A DNA stretch of 64,000 nt from Microbacterium testaceum. GTDB lineage: Bacteria; Actinomycetota; Actinomycetes; Actinomycetales; Microbacteriaceae. Of this stretch, positions 1-7,572 are shown piece by piece. The notes below the pieces were generated by a model. It was given only the letters and a program-made list of their open reading frames with translations, made no database searches and had not been told where the DNA came from. Both the position numbers and the translations under genes were made by a program. Within the stretch, counting starts at the first letter, position 1. Each line of letters starts with the position of its first letter. Where the stretch lies: NCBI RefSeq assembly GCF_020781835.1, contig NZ_JAJGNJ010000005.1, positions 62,001 through 126,000 on the forward strand. Reading direction: 5' to 3'.

Positions 1-956
1 TCGAGGTCGCCCGGGCGGTACAGCCATCCGTCGACGCTGGAGCGGACGAGGTCGAGAGGTCCGCCCACGCCCGTCGCCACCACCGGTACGCCGCTGGCCA
101 GTGCCTCCTGGATCGTCTGCCCGAAGGTCTCGCTCTCGCCCGGGTGCACGAAGACGTCGAATCCGGCCATCGCCCGCGCAAGGTCCGTCCCCGAGAGGTG
201 GCCGGTGAACACGGCATCCGGGATCGCCTTCTCCAGTGCCGGCCGCGAGGGGCCGTCACCCACGATCACCAGGCGCGTGCCGGGGAGGTCGGCGAGCGCC
301 CGCAGATCGTCGACCTGCTTCTCGGGCGCCAGGCGCCCCACGTATCCGACGACGCGCTCCCCGCCCGGGGCGACGGCGGCACGCCAGACGTCGTCACGAT
401 GCGCGGGCGCGAAGCGGACGGCATCCACTCCCCGCCCCCACCGGCGGACACGATCGACACCCAGACCCTCGAGCTGACGCACGGACGCCGACGAGGGGGC
501 AAGGGTGAGAGTGGCGCGGCGGTGCAGCCGAGTGACGTGGCCCGCGACGAGCGCGGTGGCCTGCGGCAGGCCGTACTTCTGGGCGTAAGCGATGACGTCG
601 GTCTGGTACACGGCGACCGACGGGATCTTGAGGGCCTCGGCGGCGGCCAGTCCCTGCCAGCCCAGCACGAACGGGGATGCCAGGTGCACCACGTCGGGGC
701 GGAACTCGCGCAGAAGCGCACCGAGGCGCGCCGCGCGCGCGAACACCACACGCACCTCGGGGTACGACGGCAGCGGCACGGAGCGCAACAGCTCGGCGCG
801 AGCGCCGTGCAGGTCGGCGGTGACGTCTCCGGACTTGGGGGCGATCACGAGCGTCTCGTGACCGGCCTCCGCCAGATGACGGAGGACGTGCAGAACGGAA
901 CCGGTGACTCCGTTCATGTGCGGGAGGAAGGACTCGGCCAGCAGCGCGACTCTCAC
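1..956 (-). CDS. GT4-type glycosyltransferase (C-terminus outside window)
   Basis: The reading frame runs off the left edge; about 318 codons are visible. It starts at a GTG with a GGAGGC ribosome site and begins MRVALLAESFLPHMNG, the usual N-terminus of GT-B fold retaining glycosyltransferases. The C-terminal half shows GYVGRLAPEKQ, VIVGDGPSRP and the EX7E region ESETFGQTIQEALASG, which bind the nucleotide-sugar donor. The family includes actinobacterial phosphatidylinositol mannosyltransferases and related GDP-mannose enzymes; donor and acceptor cannot be told from sequence alone. It is cytoplasmic or peripheral to the membrane and divergent from the DedA gene. Confidence 0.85.
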   Translation of the reverse strand, partial: MRVALLAESFLPHMNGVTGSVLHVLRHLAEAGHETLVIAPKSGDVTADLHGARAELLRSVPLPSYPEVRVVFARAARLGALLREFRPDVVHLASPFVLGWQGLAAAEALKIPSVAVYQTDVIAYAQKYGLPQATALVAGHVTRLHRRATLTLAPSSASVRQLEGLGVDRVRRWGRGVDAVRFAPAHRDDVWRAAVAPGGERVVGYVGRLAPEKQVDDLRALADLPGTRLVIVGDGPSRPALEKAIPDAVFTGHLSGTDLARAMAGFDVFVHPGESETFGQTIQEALASGVPVVATGVGGPLDLVRSSVDGWLYRPGDL

Positions 957-1089
957 GCCTCCAGGGTGGGACCGGCCGGCGGGTCCCGGCTGCGAACCCG
1001 GCCCGACGTTCGCGATGTTCACCGGATGCTCCGCACCGCGTCACCGCCACGTGGGCCGTGCGTCTCGATCCGCGGCGGAGAGTGACCGG

Positions 1090-1695
1090 GTGGACGGGAT
1101 CGAGGCGTGGCTCGGGGTGATCGCGGCGAGCCCATGGGCCCTCCCGGCCATGGCGACGCTCGTGTTCGCCGACGCCTTCCTCGTCGTCATCCCCGGAGAG
1201 GCGGCGGTGACGGCGTTCGGCGCCCTGGGGGTGGCGCAGGGCGCACCGCCGCTCATCGCCGTGGTCGCGGTCGCCGGCGCCGCGGCGTTCTGCGGGGACC
1301 TGTGCTGCTACCTCGTCGGGCGCGCCGTCGGCGTCGAACGCTGGGCGTGGATGCGGGGGCCGCGGGTACGCTCGGCGCTCGAATGGGCACGTGCCCGGCT
1401 GGAGCGCAACACCGCGGTCGTGCTGTTCACGGCGCGGTTCGTGCCGTTCGCCCGGCTCGCCGTGAACCTCGCCGCCGGGGCTGCCCGGCTGAACCCGGCT
1501 CGATACCTCGGTGTCGTCGCGGTCGCCGCCACCGCCTGGGCCGCCTACCAAGCGGTGATCGGCGCCCTGGTCGCCGCCCTCGTCCCCGGTGGACCGCTGG
1601 TCGCGGTCGTCGTGTCGGTCGTGGTCGCCATCGGGATCGGCATCGGCATCGACCTGCTCCTCGCGCAGCGGGCGCGACGGCGGGCGGCGCGGTAA
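1090..1695 (+). CDS. DedA/SNARE-associated family membrane protein
   Basis: A 201-residue integral membrane protein. It shows the DedA-type pattern FADAFLVVIPGEA (about residues 26-38), GDLCCYLVGR in the next segment, and FTARFVPFAR (about 113-122), the family's signature re-entrant loop region with Arg and Pro. Four to five hydrophobic segments are visible. DedA proteins act in membrane homeostasis, some as undecaprenyl-phosphate or phospholipid flippases. I chose the GTG at 1090 because upstream codons in frame read as poor, non-membrane sequence. It ends with an Arg-rich cytoplasmic tail. Confidence 0.8.
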   Translation: MDGIEAWLGVIAASPWALPAMATLVFADAFLVVIPGEAAVTAFGALGVAQGAPPLIAVVAVAGAAAFCGDLCCYLVGRAVGVERWAWMRGPRVRSALEWARARLERNTAVVLFTARFVPFARLAVNLAAGAARLNPARYLGVVAVAATAWAAYQAVIGALVAALVPGGPLVAVVVSVVVAIGIGIGIDLLLAQRARRRAAR

Positions 1696-1713
1696 TCCGC
1701 TCGCCCGCGGGTC

Positions 1714-2475
1714 TCAGCCGAGCGCGAGCGTGCGTTCGGCGGCATCCACGAGCTCGTCGCCATAGGACGGCCCGTGTCCGGCCGCATGCACGGCGAGGGG
1801 ATGCAGCTGGTGGACGGGCACGCGCTCACGCCAGCCCGGACGCAGCGGATGCCGGGTGTCGTAGGCCGCGAGGATCCGGTCCAGGAACGGGCAGCCGAAC
1901 AGGGCGAGCATCGCCAGGTCGGTCTCGCGGTGGCCGCCGTGTGCCGCGGGGTCGATGAGGACCACGCCCCCGGCGGACCAGAGCACGTTGCCGGCCCACA
2001 GGTCCCCGTGCAGGCGCGCGGGACCGTCGTCGTCGTCGAAGGCGCCGGCCGACAGGAGCGCGCATGCCCGTCGCACGATCCCGGCTCCTGAAGCCGAGAG
2101 ATTCCCCGCCGCGACGGCCGGGTCGAGGAAGGGCTCGACGCGCTGGGCCGCGTAGAACGCCCCCCACATCGGCTCGGGCCGCGCCGGCTGCGAACGGCGG
2201 CCGATGAAGATGTCGCCGGTCCACCCGGGCGGCGGTGCACCGAAGGCCGCCGCTCCGGCGTCATGGGTCTCGGCCAATCCCGCACCGAACCGCTCCGCGG
2301 CCTCGGCGGTCGGGCGCTCGGGCGTCACCCGTTCGAGCACGATCCGCGTCGGCGCGGTCTCGAGCACCTCCACCACCCGGACACCGCCCGCGGCGGCGAG
2401 CCACGCCAGCCCCGCGGCCTCCGCCGCGAAGAAGCCGTCGGGGGCGTCGTCCCGGGTCTTCACCAGCCGTTCCAT
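1714..2475 (-). CDS. fructosamine/ketosamine-3-kinase family protein
   Basis: A 253-residue protein with the aminoglycoside-phosphotransferase-like kinase fold. The Brenner motif LHGDLWAGN (about 155-163, catalytic Asp158) is followed by VLIDPAAHGG (about 172-180, metal-binding Asp) and GHRETDLAML, all characteristic of fructosamine-3-kinases, which phosphorylate ketosamines so that the glycated amine can be released. The ATG at 2475 is preferred over in-frame upstream starts because the conserved N-terminus begins MERLVKTRDD. It converges with the DedA gene. Kinase family membership is clear; the substrate is inferred. Confidence 0.85.
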   Translation of the reverse strand: MERLVKTRDDAPDGFFAAEAAGLAWLAAAGGVRVVEVLETAPTRIVLERVTPERPTAEAAERFGAGLAETHDAGAAAFGAPPPGWTGDIFIGRRSQPARPEPMWGAFYAAQRVEPFLDPAVAAGNLSASGAGIVRRACALLSAGAFDDDDGPARLHGDLWAGNVLWSAGGVVLIDPAAHGGHRETDLAMLALFGCPFLDRILAAYDTRHPLRPGWRERVPVHQLHPLAVHAAGHGPSYGDELVDAAERTLALG

Positions 2476-2521
2476 CGCTCCAGTCTGTCGCGATGTCGGA
2501 GGATGCGGCGACGATGGAGCG

Positions 2522-3304
2522 ATGAGCGACGGTTTCGACCCCGGTTTCCTCGGCATCCCCCTGCCCCTTCCCTCCCCCGCCCTCGAGACGATACGGCTGG
2601 ACTATCCGCGGTTCTCGGTCCTGCTCGCACCCGAGCGGCGTCTCGCTGCCGTCACCGGAGTCGTCATCGACGGGGCGACGCTGCGCGACCTTCCGCGCTC
2701 GGGAGAGTGGCGTCTCGATCCGCGCGCGCCCGACTCCGCTCAGGCCGGTCCCGAGATCTACAGCCGCAACGATCTCGATCGCGGTCACCTCGTGCGCCGC
2801 CGCGACCCGGGGTGGGGCGGTGCGTCCGAGGCGCGGGATGCCACGGAGGCCACGTTCTTCTACACCAACGCGGCACCGCAGGCGGCGGGCTTCAACCAGT
2901 CCAAGGAGCTCTGGCTCGGACTCGAGGATCACGTGCTCGCCTACGCCGAGAGCACCGATCAGCGGCTCGCCGTGTTCACAGCGCCGGTGCTCGATCCGGA
3001 CGATCCCCCGTATCGCGGCATCCGGGTACCGCTGCGGTTCTGGAAGATCGCGGCCTGGCGCTCGCCGTCCGGGCTGGCGGCCGCCGGGTTCATCCTCGAT
3101 CAGACCGCGTTGGTCGACACGCAGCAGGGACTGACGGTGCCGCCGCTCGGCGCGTTCCGCACGTTCCAGGTGCCGATCCGCGACATCGCCGCCGCCGCGC
3201 GCGTCGACGTCGGAGTGCTCGCGGAGGCGGACGTGCTGGAGCGCCCCGGTGTGCGCCCCGCGGGGGCGCGCGAGCTGCGGGACGCGGGCGACATCGTGCT
3301 CTGA
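2522..3304 (+). CDS. DNA/RNA non-specific endonuclease (NucA/NucB type, beta-beta-alpha metal)
   Basis: A 260-residue protein with the hallmark DRGH motif (residues 86-89, in NDLDRGHLVRR; His general base) and the later FYTNAAPQAAGFNQ segment (113-126) whose Asn ligates the metal. This is the Serratia nuclease / NucA fold that cuts DNA and RNA without sequence preference. There is no signal peptide or obvious transmembrane segment at the N-terminus, unlike secreted family members, so export or an intracellular role is unresolved. No immunity gene of the NuiA type is recognisable next to it. It is divergent from the kinase gene, with starts about 46 bp apart. Confidence 0.88.
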   Translation: MSDGFDPGFLGIPLPLPSPALETIRLDYPRFSVLLAPERRLAAVTGVVIDGATLRDLPRSGEWRLDPRAPDSAQAGPEIYSRNDLDRGHLVRRRDPGWGGASEARDATEATFFYTNAAPQAAGFNQSKELWLGLEDHVLAYAESTDQRLAVFTAPVLDPDDPPYRGIRVPLRFWKIAAWRSPSGLAAAGFILDQTALVDTQQGLTVPPLGAFRTFQVPIRDIAAAARVDVGVLAEADVLERPGVRPAGARELRDAGDIVL

Positions 3305-3393
3305 GCCCGGGCACGCGCGGCGCGCGGGTTGCGGAGTTCGGCGTCGTCGCCCTCTGCCCGTCGACGATCGACGGCCACCGGGAGCGGGGCGGC

Positions 3394-3996
3394 TCAGCGC
3401 ACGCGCACCGCGTGCAGCAGGGTGTCGATCGCGTCGTGCGCGTGCCCGCCGCGCAGCTCGGCGTCGCCCGTGCCGCGGACCACCCGTTCGCACCGCTCGA
3501 TGCGGAACCGGTCGTCGAGCGCACCCCGCAGCAGGTCGGGCGTATAGAGGATCGCAGGGTCGGACGGCCCGTGCCCGCCTGCGGCGATGTTCTCGACGTC
3601 GTGGCCCACGACGACGAGCGTCCCGCCGACCGCGACCCACTGCGCGATGCGGGCTATCGCCGCGGCGTTGTCGCCGAGGTGCAGGTAGCACGAGACCACG
3701 AGATCCACGGATGCCACCGGCTCCCACGCGTGCACGTCGGCGCGCACCCACGACACGGCGTCCCCGCCGGGTCGGGCCGCCGCGATCGCCAGGGCCTCGG
3801 CCGAGAAGTCGACGCCGGTGACCTCCCACCCGCGCGCGGCGAGCCAGAGGGCCGTCCGCCCGTCGCCCGTGGCCACGTCGATGGCGGCGGCGGGCGTCAG
3901 CGTCGCGGCGATCTCCCGGACCACGGCGGGCGGCTCGCTCGCCCACACCCCGCCGGCCGACGCGCGATAGCGCTCGTCCCACTGCTCGGCATCCAT
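3394..3996 (-). CDS. class I SAM-dependent methyltransferase
   Basis: A 200-residue protein with a Rossmann-type methyltransferase domain: motif I AIDVATGDGR (38-47), motif II-like VTGVDFS with an acidic SAM-ribose ligand, and a later VDLVVSCYLHLGDN segment. It looks like the family of small TehB/UbiE-like methyltransferases, and the substrate is unknown. TAGGGT lies exactly six bases upstream of the ATG, so the transcript is probably leaderless. Confidence 0.85.
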   Translation of the reverse strand: MDAEQWDERYRASAGGVWASEPPAVVREIAATLTPAAAIDVATGDGRTALWLAARGWEVTGVDFSAEALAIAAARPGGDAVSWVRADVHAWEPVASVDLVVSCYLHLGDNAAAIARIAQWVAVGGTLVVVGHDVENIAAGGHGPSDPAILYTPDLLRGALDDRFRIERCERVVRGTGDAELRGGHAHDAIDTLLHAVRVR

Positions 3997-4002
3997 GCCC
4001 TC

Positions 4003-4008
4003 ACCCTA
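4003..4008 (-). promoter_or_regulatory. leaderless-type -10 element of the methyltransferase gene
   Basis: TAGGGT, six bases before the ATG at 3996. Confidence 0.6.
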
Positions 4009-4054
4009 GAGCCGCCGCGCACCCTCGGCGGTCCGCGCCAGGTCAGCCCGAATC

Positions 4055-4097
4055 CGCGCGACCGGACTGATATTGCGCGAATCACTGAGCCGGCGCC
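4055..4097 (+). repeat. imperfect direct repeat, copy 1
   Basis: Begins CGCGCGACCGGACTGA, then two variable bases, then TTGCGCGA. The second copy is 129 bp further on, and similarity continues weakly for about 20 bases beyond the core. Confidence 0.6.
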
Positions 4098-4183
4098 GAC
4101 GCGCCGCAGACCCCGCCCTCGGCATCCACTCATCGGTCGCCCGCGGCGCACCCTCAGCGATCAGCAGATGATCAGCCCCTCAA

Positions 4184-4226
4184 CGCGCGACCGGACTGAG
4201 GTTGCGCGACGCACGGAGCTTGCGCC
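4184..4226 (+). repeat. imperfect direct repeat, copy 2
   Basis: Same CGCGCGACCGGACTGA core as copy 1, followed by GG instead of TA and then TTGCGCGA. Confidence 0.6.
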
Positions 4227-4258
4227 ATATCGCACCGACGCGACGCACCCGGGCAGCA

Positions 4259-4294
4259 CGAAGCCTCGCCCTCCGAACGGAGAACGGGGCTTCG
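4259..4294 (-). terminator. hairpin downstream of the FMN reductase gene
   Basis: CGAAGCCTCG pairs with CGGGGCTTCG (one G-T wobble), and the 16-nt loop can itself pair (CTCCG/CGGAG). It lies 7 bp past the stop of the flavin operon. No clear U tract follows. Confidence 0.55.
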
Positions 4295-4301
4295 AGGCGG
4301 G

Positions 4302-4946
4302 TCACTCGCCGGAGAGACCGCCGAGCAGGTGACCGAAGGACTTCCCCGCACCGAGGTACGACGACGGGTCGTAGGGGTCGGCATCCTGCACGGGCTCGCG
4401 CGCGGCGATCGCGTCGGCGAACTCGCGCGCGGCACGGTCGACGCGGGCGCCGAGCGGCGCGACCTCGTCGGCGTTCGCACCCCAGTCGCTGGATGCCGCG
4501 AACACACCGGTCGGGACGGGATTGGCGTGCAGGTAGGTGAACAGCGGCCGGATCGCGTAGTCGATCGCGAGGGAGTGACGCGCGGTCCCCGCGTTCGCCC
4601 CGATGAGGACCGGCGTCCCGGTGAGCGCCTGGGGGTCGAGCACGTCGATGAACGACTTGAACAGCCCCGAGTAGCTCGTGGAGAAGATCGGCGTCACGGC
4701 GATCACGCCGTCCGCCGAGACCACCGTGTTGATCATCTGCTCGAGCGCCGGCGGAGCGAACCCCGTCAGCAGGTTGTCGGTGAGCTCGTGCGCGTAGTCG
4801 CGCAGCTCGAACACGTCGCTGGTGGCCTCCATGCCGCGCTCGCGCAGTTCGGTCAGCGCCGCGTGCGCCAACCGGTCACCGAGCATCCGCGTCGACGAGG
4901 GGGTGGACAGTCCCGCGGTCACCACCGCGATACGGCGGGCGGTCAT
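4302..4946 (-). CDS. NADPH-dependent FMN reductase (CE1759 family)
   Basis: A 214-residue flavodoxin-fold reductase. The N-terminal loop AGLSTPSSTR (11-20) is the flavin-phosphate binding site and TPIFSTSYSGLFKSFID (about 93-109) is the family's dimer and flavin segment. It reduces FMN with NAD(P)H and most likely supplies reduced flavin to the monooxygenase encoded just upstream. Only one base separates that gene's stop from this ATG, so the pair is co-transcribed. The two families are named after adjacent Corynebacterium genes, which supports a partnership. Confidence 0.88.
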   Translation of the reverse strand: MTARRIAVVTAGLSTPSSTRMLGDRLAHAALTELRERGMEATSDVFELRDYAHELTDNLLTGFAPPALEQMINTVVSADGVIAVTPIFSTSYSGLFKSFIDVLDPQALTGTPVLIGANAGTARHSLAIDYAIRPLFTYLHANPVPTGVFAASSDWGANADEVAPLGARVDRAAREFADAIAAREPVQDADPYDPSSYLGAGKSFGHLLGGLSGE

Positions 4947-4947
4947 G

Positions 4948-6180
4948 TCAGGCCCCCACTCGCGTCGCGGCGGCACCGAAGGAGCTGCCGGCCTTGGCCG
5001 GGGCGTCCTGGTAGGGGCTGCCGGCGGTGAGGTTGTCACCGCGGTTGGCCCCCGGGACGGCCTGGCGCGGGGCGGCGCCGGCGTAGATCTTCTCGACGAG
5101 GTTCGCGTGCGTGGGAGCGTCGGGCACCTCGGCCGGACGGTTCTTCTGCAGCTCCTTGCGGAGGACGGGCACGACCTCTCCACCGAGGATGTCGAGTTGC
5201 TCGAGCACGGTCTTGGTCGGAAGGCCCGCGTGGTCGATGAGGAACAGCTGACGCTGGTAGTCGCCGAACGTCTCGCGCATCGCGGCGTACCGGTCGATGA
5301 TCTGCTGCGGCGAGCCGACGGTCAGCGGGGTCATCTCGCTGAAGTCCTCGAGGCTCGGTCCGTGTCCGTAGACCGGAGCGTTGTCGAAGTAGGGGCGGAA
5401 CTCCCGCACCGCGTCCTGCGAGTTCGACCGCATGAACACCTGGCCGCCGAGGCCGACGATCGCCTGCTGCGGCGTGCCGTGGCCGTAGTGGGCGAAGCGC
5501 TCGCGGTACAGCGTGATCAGCCGCTGGTAGTGCTCCTTGGGCCAGAAGATGTTGTTGGCGAAGAAGCCGTTGCCGTAGTACGCCGCCTGCTCGGCGATCT
5601 CGGGCGTGCGGATCGAGCCGTGCCACACGAACGGGGGCACACCGTCGAGAGGACGCGGCGTGGAGGTGAAGCCCTGCAGCGGGGTGCGGAACTTGCCCTC
5701 CCAGTCGACGACGTCCTCGCGCCACAGCTTGTGGAGCAGGTCGTAGTTCTCGATCGTCAGCGGCAGGCCCTGGCGGATGTCCTTGCCGAACCACGGGTAG
5801 ACCGGGCCGGTGTTGCCGCGACCCAGCATGAGGTCGGCGCGACCGCCCGACACGTGCTGCAGCATCGCGAAGTCTTCGGCGATCTTCACCGGGTCGTTGG
5901 TGGTGATGAGGGTCGTGGAGGTCGTGAGGATCAGACGCTCGGTCTGGGCCGCGATGTACGCGAGCGTGGTGGTCGGCGACGACGACCAGAACGGCGGGTT
6001 GTGGTGCTCGCCGAGGGCGAAGACGTCGAGACCCACCTCTTCGGTGTGCTTCGCGATCGTGAGCGTGTCCTTGATGCGCTGGGCCTCGCTCGGGGTCTTG
6101 CCGGTGGTCGGGTCCTGGGTGATGTCGCTCACCGTCATGACACCGAACTGCATCCCGGGCCAGTTTTTCGTCTCGTTCAC
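4948..6180 (-). CDS. luciferase-like FMN-dependent monooxygenase (CE1758 family)
   Basis: A 410-residue bacterial-luciferase (LLM) TIM-barrel protein: MQFGVMTVSDI at the N-terminus, FALGEHHNPPF (the typical EHH segment), VSGGRADLMLGRG and PFVWHGSI. Such enzymes use FMNH2 and oxygen to oxidise an organic substrate, unknown here. I chose the GTG at 6180 because AGGAGGGG lies a few bases upstream; the longer in-frame ATG overlaps the operator-like palindrome. The C-terminal ~40 residues are a low-complexity Ala/Gly/Pro tail. Confidence 0.88.
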   Translation of the reverse strand: MNETKNWPGMQFGVMTVSDITQDPTTGKTPSEAQRIKDTLTIAKHTEEVGLDVFALGEHHNPPFWSSSPTTTLAYIAAQTERLILTTSTTLITTNDPVKIAEDFAMLQHVSGGRADLMLGRGNTGPVYPWFGKDIRQGLPLTIENYDLLHKLWREDVVDWEGKFRTPLQGFTSTPRPLDGVPPFVWHGSIRTPEIAEQAAYYGNGFFANNIFWPKEHYQRLITLYRERFAHYGHGTPQQAIVGLGGQVFMRSNSQDAVREFRPYFDNAPVYGHGPSLEDFSEMTPLTVGSPQQIIDRYAAMRETFGDYQRQLFLIDHAGLPTKTVLEQLDILGGEVVPVLRKELQKNRPAEVPDAPTHANLVEKIYAGAAPRQAVPGANRGDNLTAGSPYQDAPAKAGSSFGAAATRVGA

Positions 6181-6195
6181 GATGCCCCTCCTGTT

Positions 6196-6215
6196 TGTAT
6201 GCATATGAATATACA
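6196..6215 (-). promoter_or_regulatory. AT-rich palindrome, candidate operator of the flavin operon
   Basis: TGTATGCATATGAATATACA, an imperfect inverted repeat with TGTAT/ATACA ends and a CATATG core, sits 16 bp upstream of the GTG. It is conspicuous in this GC-rich sequence. MarR- and TetR-type repressors use sites of this form. No regulator gene is adjacent. Confidence 0.45.
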
Positions 6216-6315
6216 TGGGAGAACGCGCGGCGCCCGGATCTATTCCCTACCCCATCGGCATCCGGTTCCCACCCCCGTCGACGTCGGCGCGAGGGTCGGG
6301 TTATCGTGGCGCGCG

Positions 6316-7572
6316 ATGACGACCCCGGATGCCACCCCCGCGCCCGCGAAGCCCCGCGTGCCGTTCTGGGACAACGCCCGTTTCGCCGCCATCGTCCTGG
6401 TGGTGTTCGGCCACGCCATCCAGCGACTGACGTACGACTCGGACGCCGCCGAGGCGATCTACCTTCTCGTCTACGCGTTCCACATGCCCCTGTTCGCGCT
6501 GGTGTCGGGATACTTCTCCTCCGCCACGAAGACGACGCGCAAGCACCTGGCCCGTGTGATCACCGATCTGGTCGCGCCGTATGTGATCTTCGAGGCGATC
6601 TGGACGCTCACGCAGTTCCTCGTCACGGGCCGGACGAACCTGGATCCCGCGCAACCGGCGTGGACGCTGTGGTTCCTTCTCGCGCTGGCGCTGTTCCGCA
6701 TCGTCCTGCCCTACCTCGCGCTGTTGCGCGGGCCGGTGTGGTGGGCGGTGGGGATCTCGATCGTCGCGGGCTACCTGCCGAGCATCGACTCGACCTTCTC
6801 GCTGTCGCGCTTGCTCGGCCTCCTGCCTTTCTTCACCCTCGGCTGGTGGCTCCGTACGCACGACGTCGTCGCGCGCCACGGACTGCTGGACCGGCGCCCG
6901 CTGTGGCTGCGCGCGGTCGCGGCGGCGGTGCTGACGGGGGCCGGCGTCCTGGCTTTCGTCTTCGTCGACGTGTGGAGCGAGGTGCGCCTGGGCACGTGGT
7001 TCTTCTTCGTCGACGCCTACACCGACCTGGACGCCCCGTCCTGGTGGTCGGGAGCCGTGCGCCTGGCGATCATCGCGGTGGCTCTGGTCCTGATGGGCGC
7101 GTTCCTCGTGCTCATCCCGCGGAGGCAGACGTCCTGGACGCGGCTGGGCACCTCCACGATGTACGTCTACCTGCTCCACACCTTCGTGCTCTACCCGTTC
7201 CGCCAGTCGGGAGTGTTGCGGGGGCTCGAGCCGATGTGGCTGTGGATCCCGCTCGTCGCGGTCGCCAGCGTCGCGATCGCCGTGCTGCTGGCCAGCCGAC
7301 CCGTGAGGCGGGTGTTCCGTCCCCTCGTGGAGCCCCGGATGCCGTGGCTCTTCCACGACCCCGCCCTCGGTGGCGGCCGCGGCAGCCGACAGGCGGACGC
7401 CCGACCTCCGGCGCCGAGCGAGCCGGCACCGACGCGCGACCTCAGTCGCCGAGCACGCCCGCGCCGATCGAGCGACCCGGCGCCGGAGCCGGAGGCACGG
7501 CCCACAGACCCGACCCGACGTGCTTCAGGTACTCGCCCATCGCGTCGGTCGCGAGGGCACGCTGGACAGTGA
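6316..7572 (+). CDS. acyltransferase 3 family membrane protein
   Basis: A 418-residue polytopic protein. It opens with PFWDNARFAAIVLVVFGHAIQ (about 14-34), carrying the conserved catalytic-type His of the acyltransferase-3 / OafA-like fold, followed by about nine to ten hydrophobic segments and YVYLLHTFVLYPF near the end. Members acetylate cell-surface sugars or lipids; the acceptor is unknown. The last ~45 residues are Arg/Pro/Ser-rich, lack membrane segments and lie antisense to the 3' end of efeB, giving a 131-bp convergent overlap. TATCGT lies eight bases before the ATG. Confidence 0.8.
   Translation: MTTPDATPAPAKPRVPFWDNARFAAIVLVVFGHAIQRLTYDSDAAEAIYLLVYAFHMPLFALVSGYFSSATKTTRKHLARVITDLVAPYVIFEAIWTLTQFLVTGRTNLDPAQPAWTLWFLLALALFRIVLPYLALLRGPVWWAVGISIVAGYLPSIDSTFSLSRLLGLLPFFTLGWWLRTHDVVARHGLLDRRPLWLRAVAAAVLTGAGVLAFVFVDVWSEVRLGTWFFFVDAYTDLDAPSWWSGAVRLAIIAVALVLMGAFLVLIPRRQTSWTRLGTSTMYVYLLHTFVLYPFRQSGVLRGLEPMWLWIPLVAVASVAIAVLLASRPVRRVFRPLVEPRMPWLFHDPALGGGRGSRQADARPPAPSEPAPTRDLSRRARPRRSSDPAPEPEARPTDPTRRASGTRPSRRSRGHAGQ

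Larger units (their letters stand above)
3997..4301. other. 305-bp intergenic region with a direct repeat pair
   Basis: No convincing gene. It holds the promoter of the methyltransferase gene, two copies of an imperfect direct repeat (4055-4097 and 4184-4226), and a terminator hairpin for the flavin operon. Both repeat copies read in the same direction. Confidence 0.6.

Noticed and set aside
2522-3304. Secreted toxin effector with immunity gene
   Set aside because: No signal peptide, polymorphic-toxin repeats or immunity candidate next to the nuclease gene.
4822-6315. In-frame + strand extension of the acyltransferase gene by ~500 codons
   Set aside because: It runs antisense through the luciferase-like monooxygenase gene. 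The acyltransferase fold begins just after the ATG at 6316.
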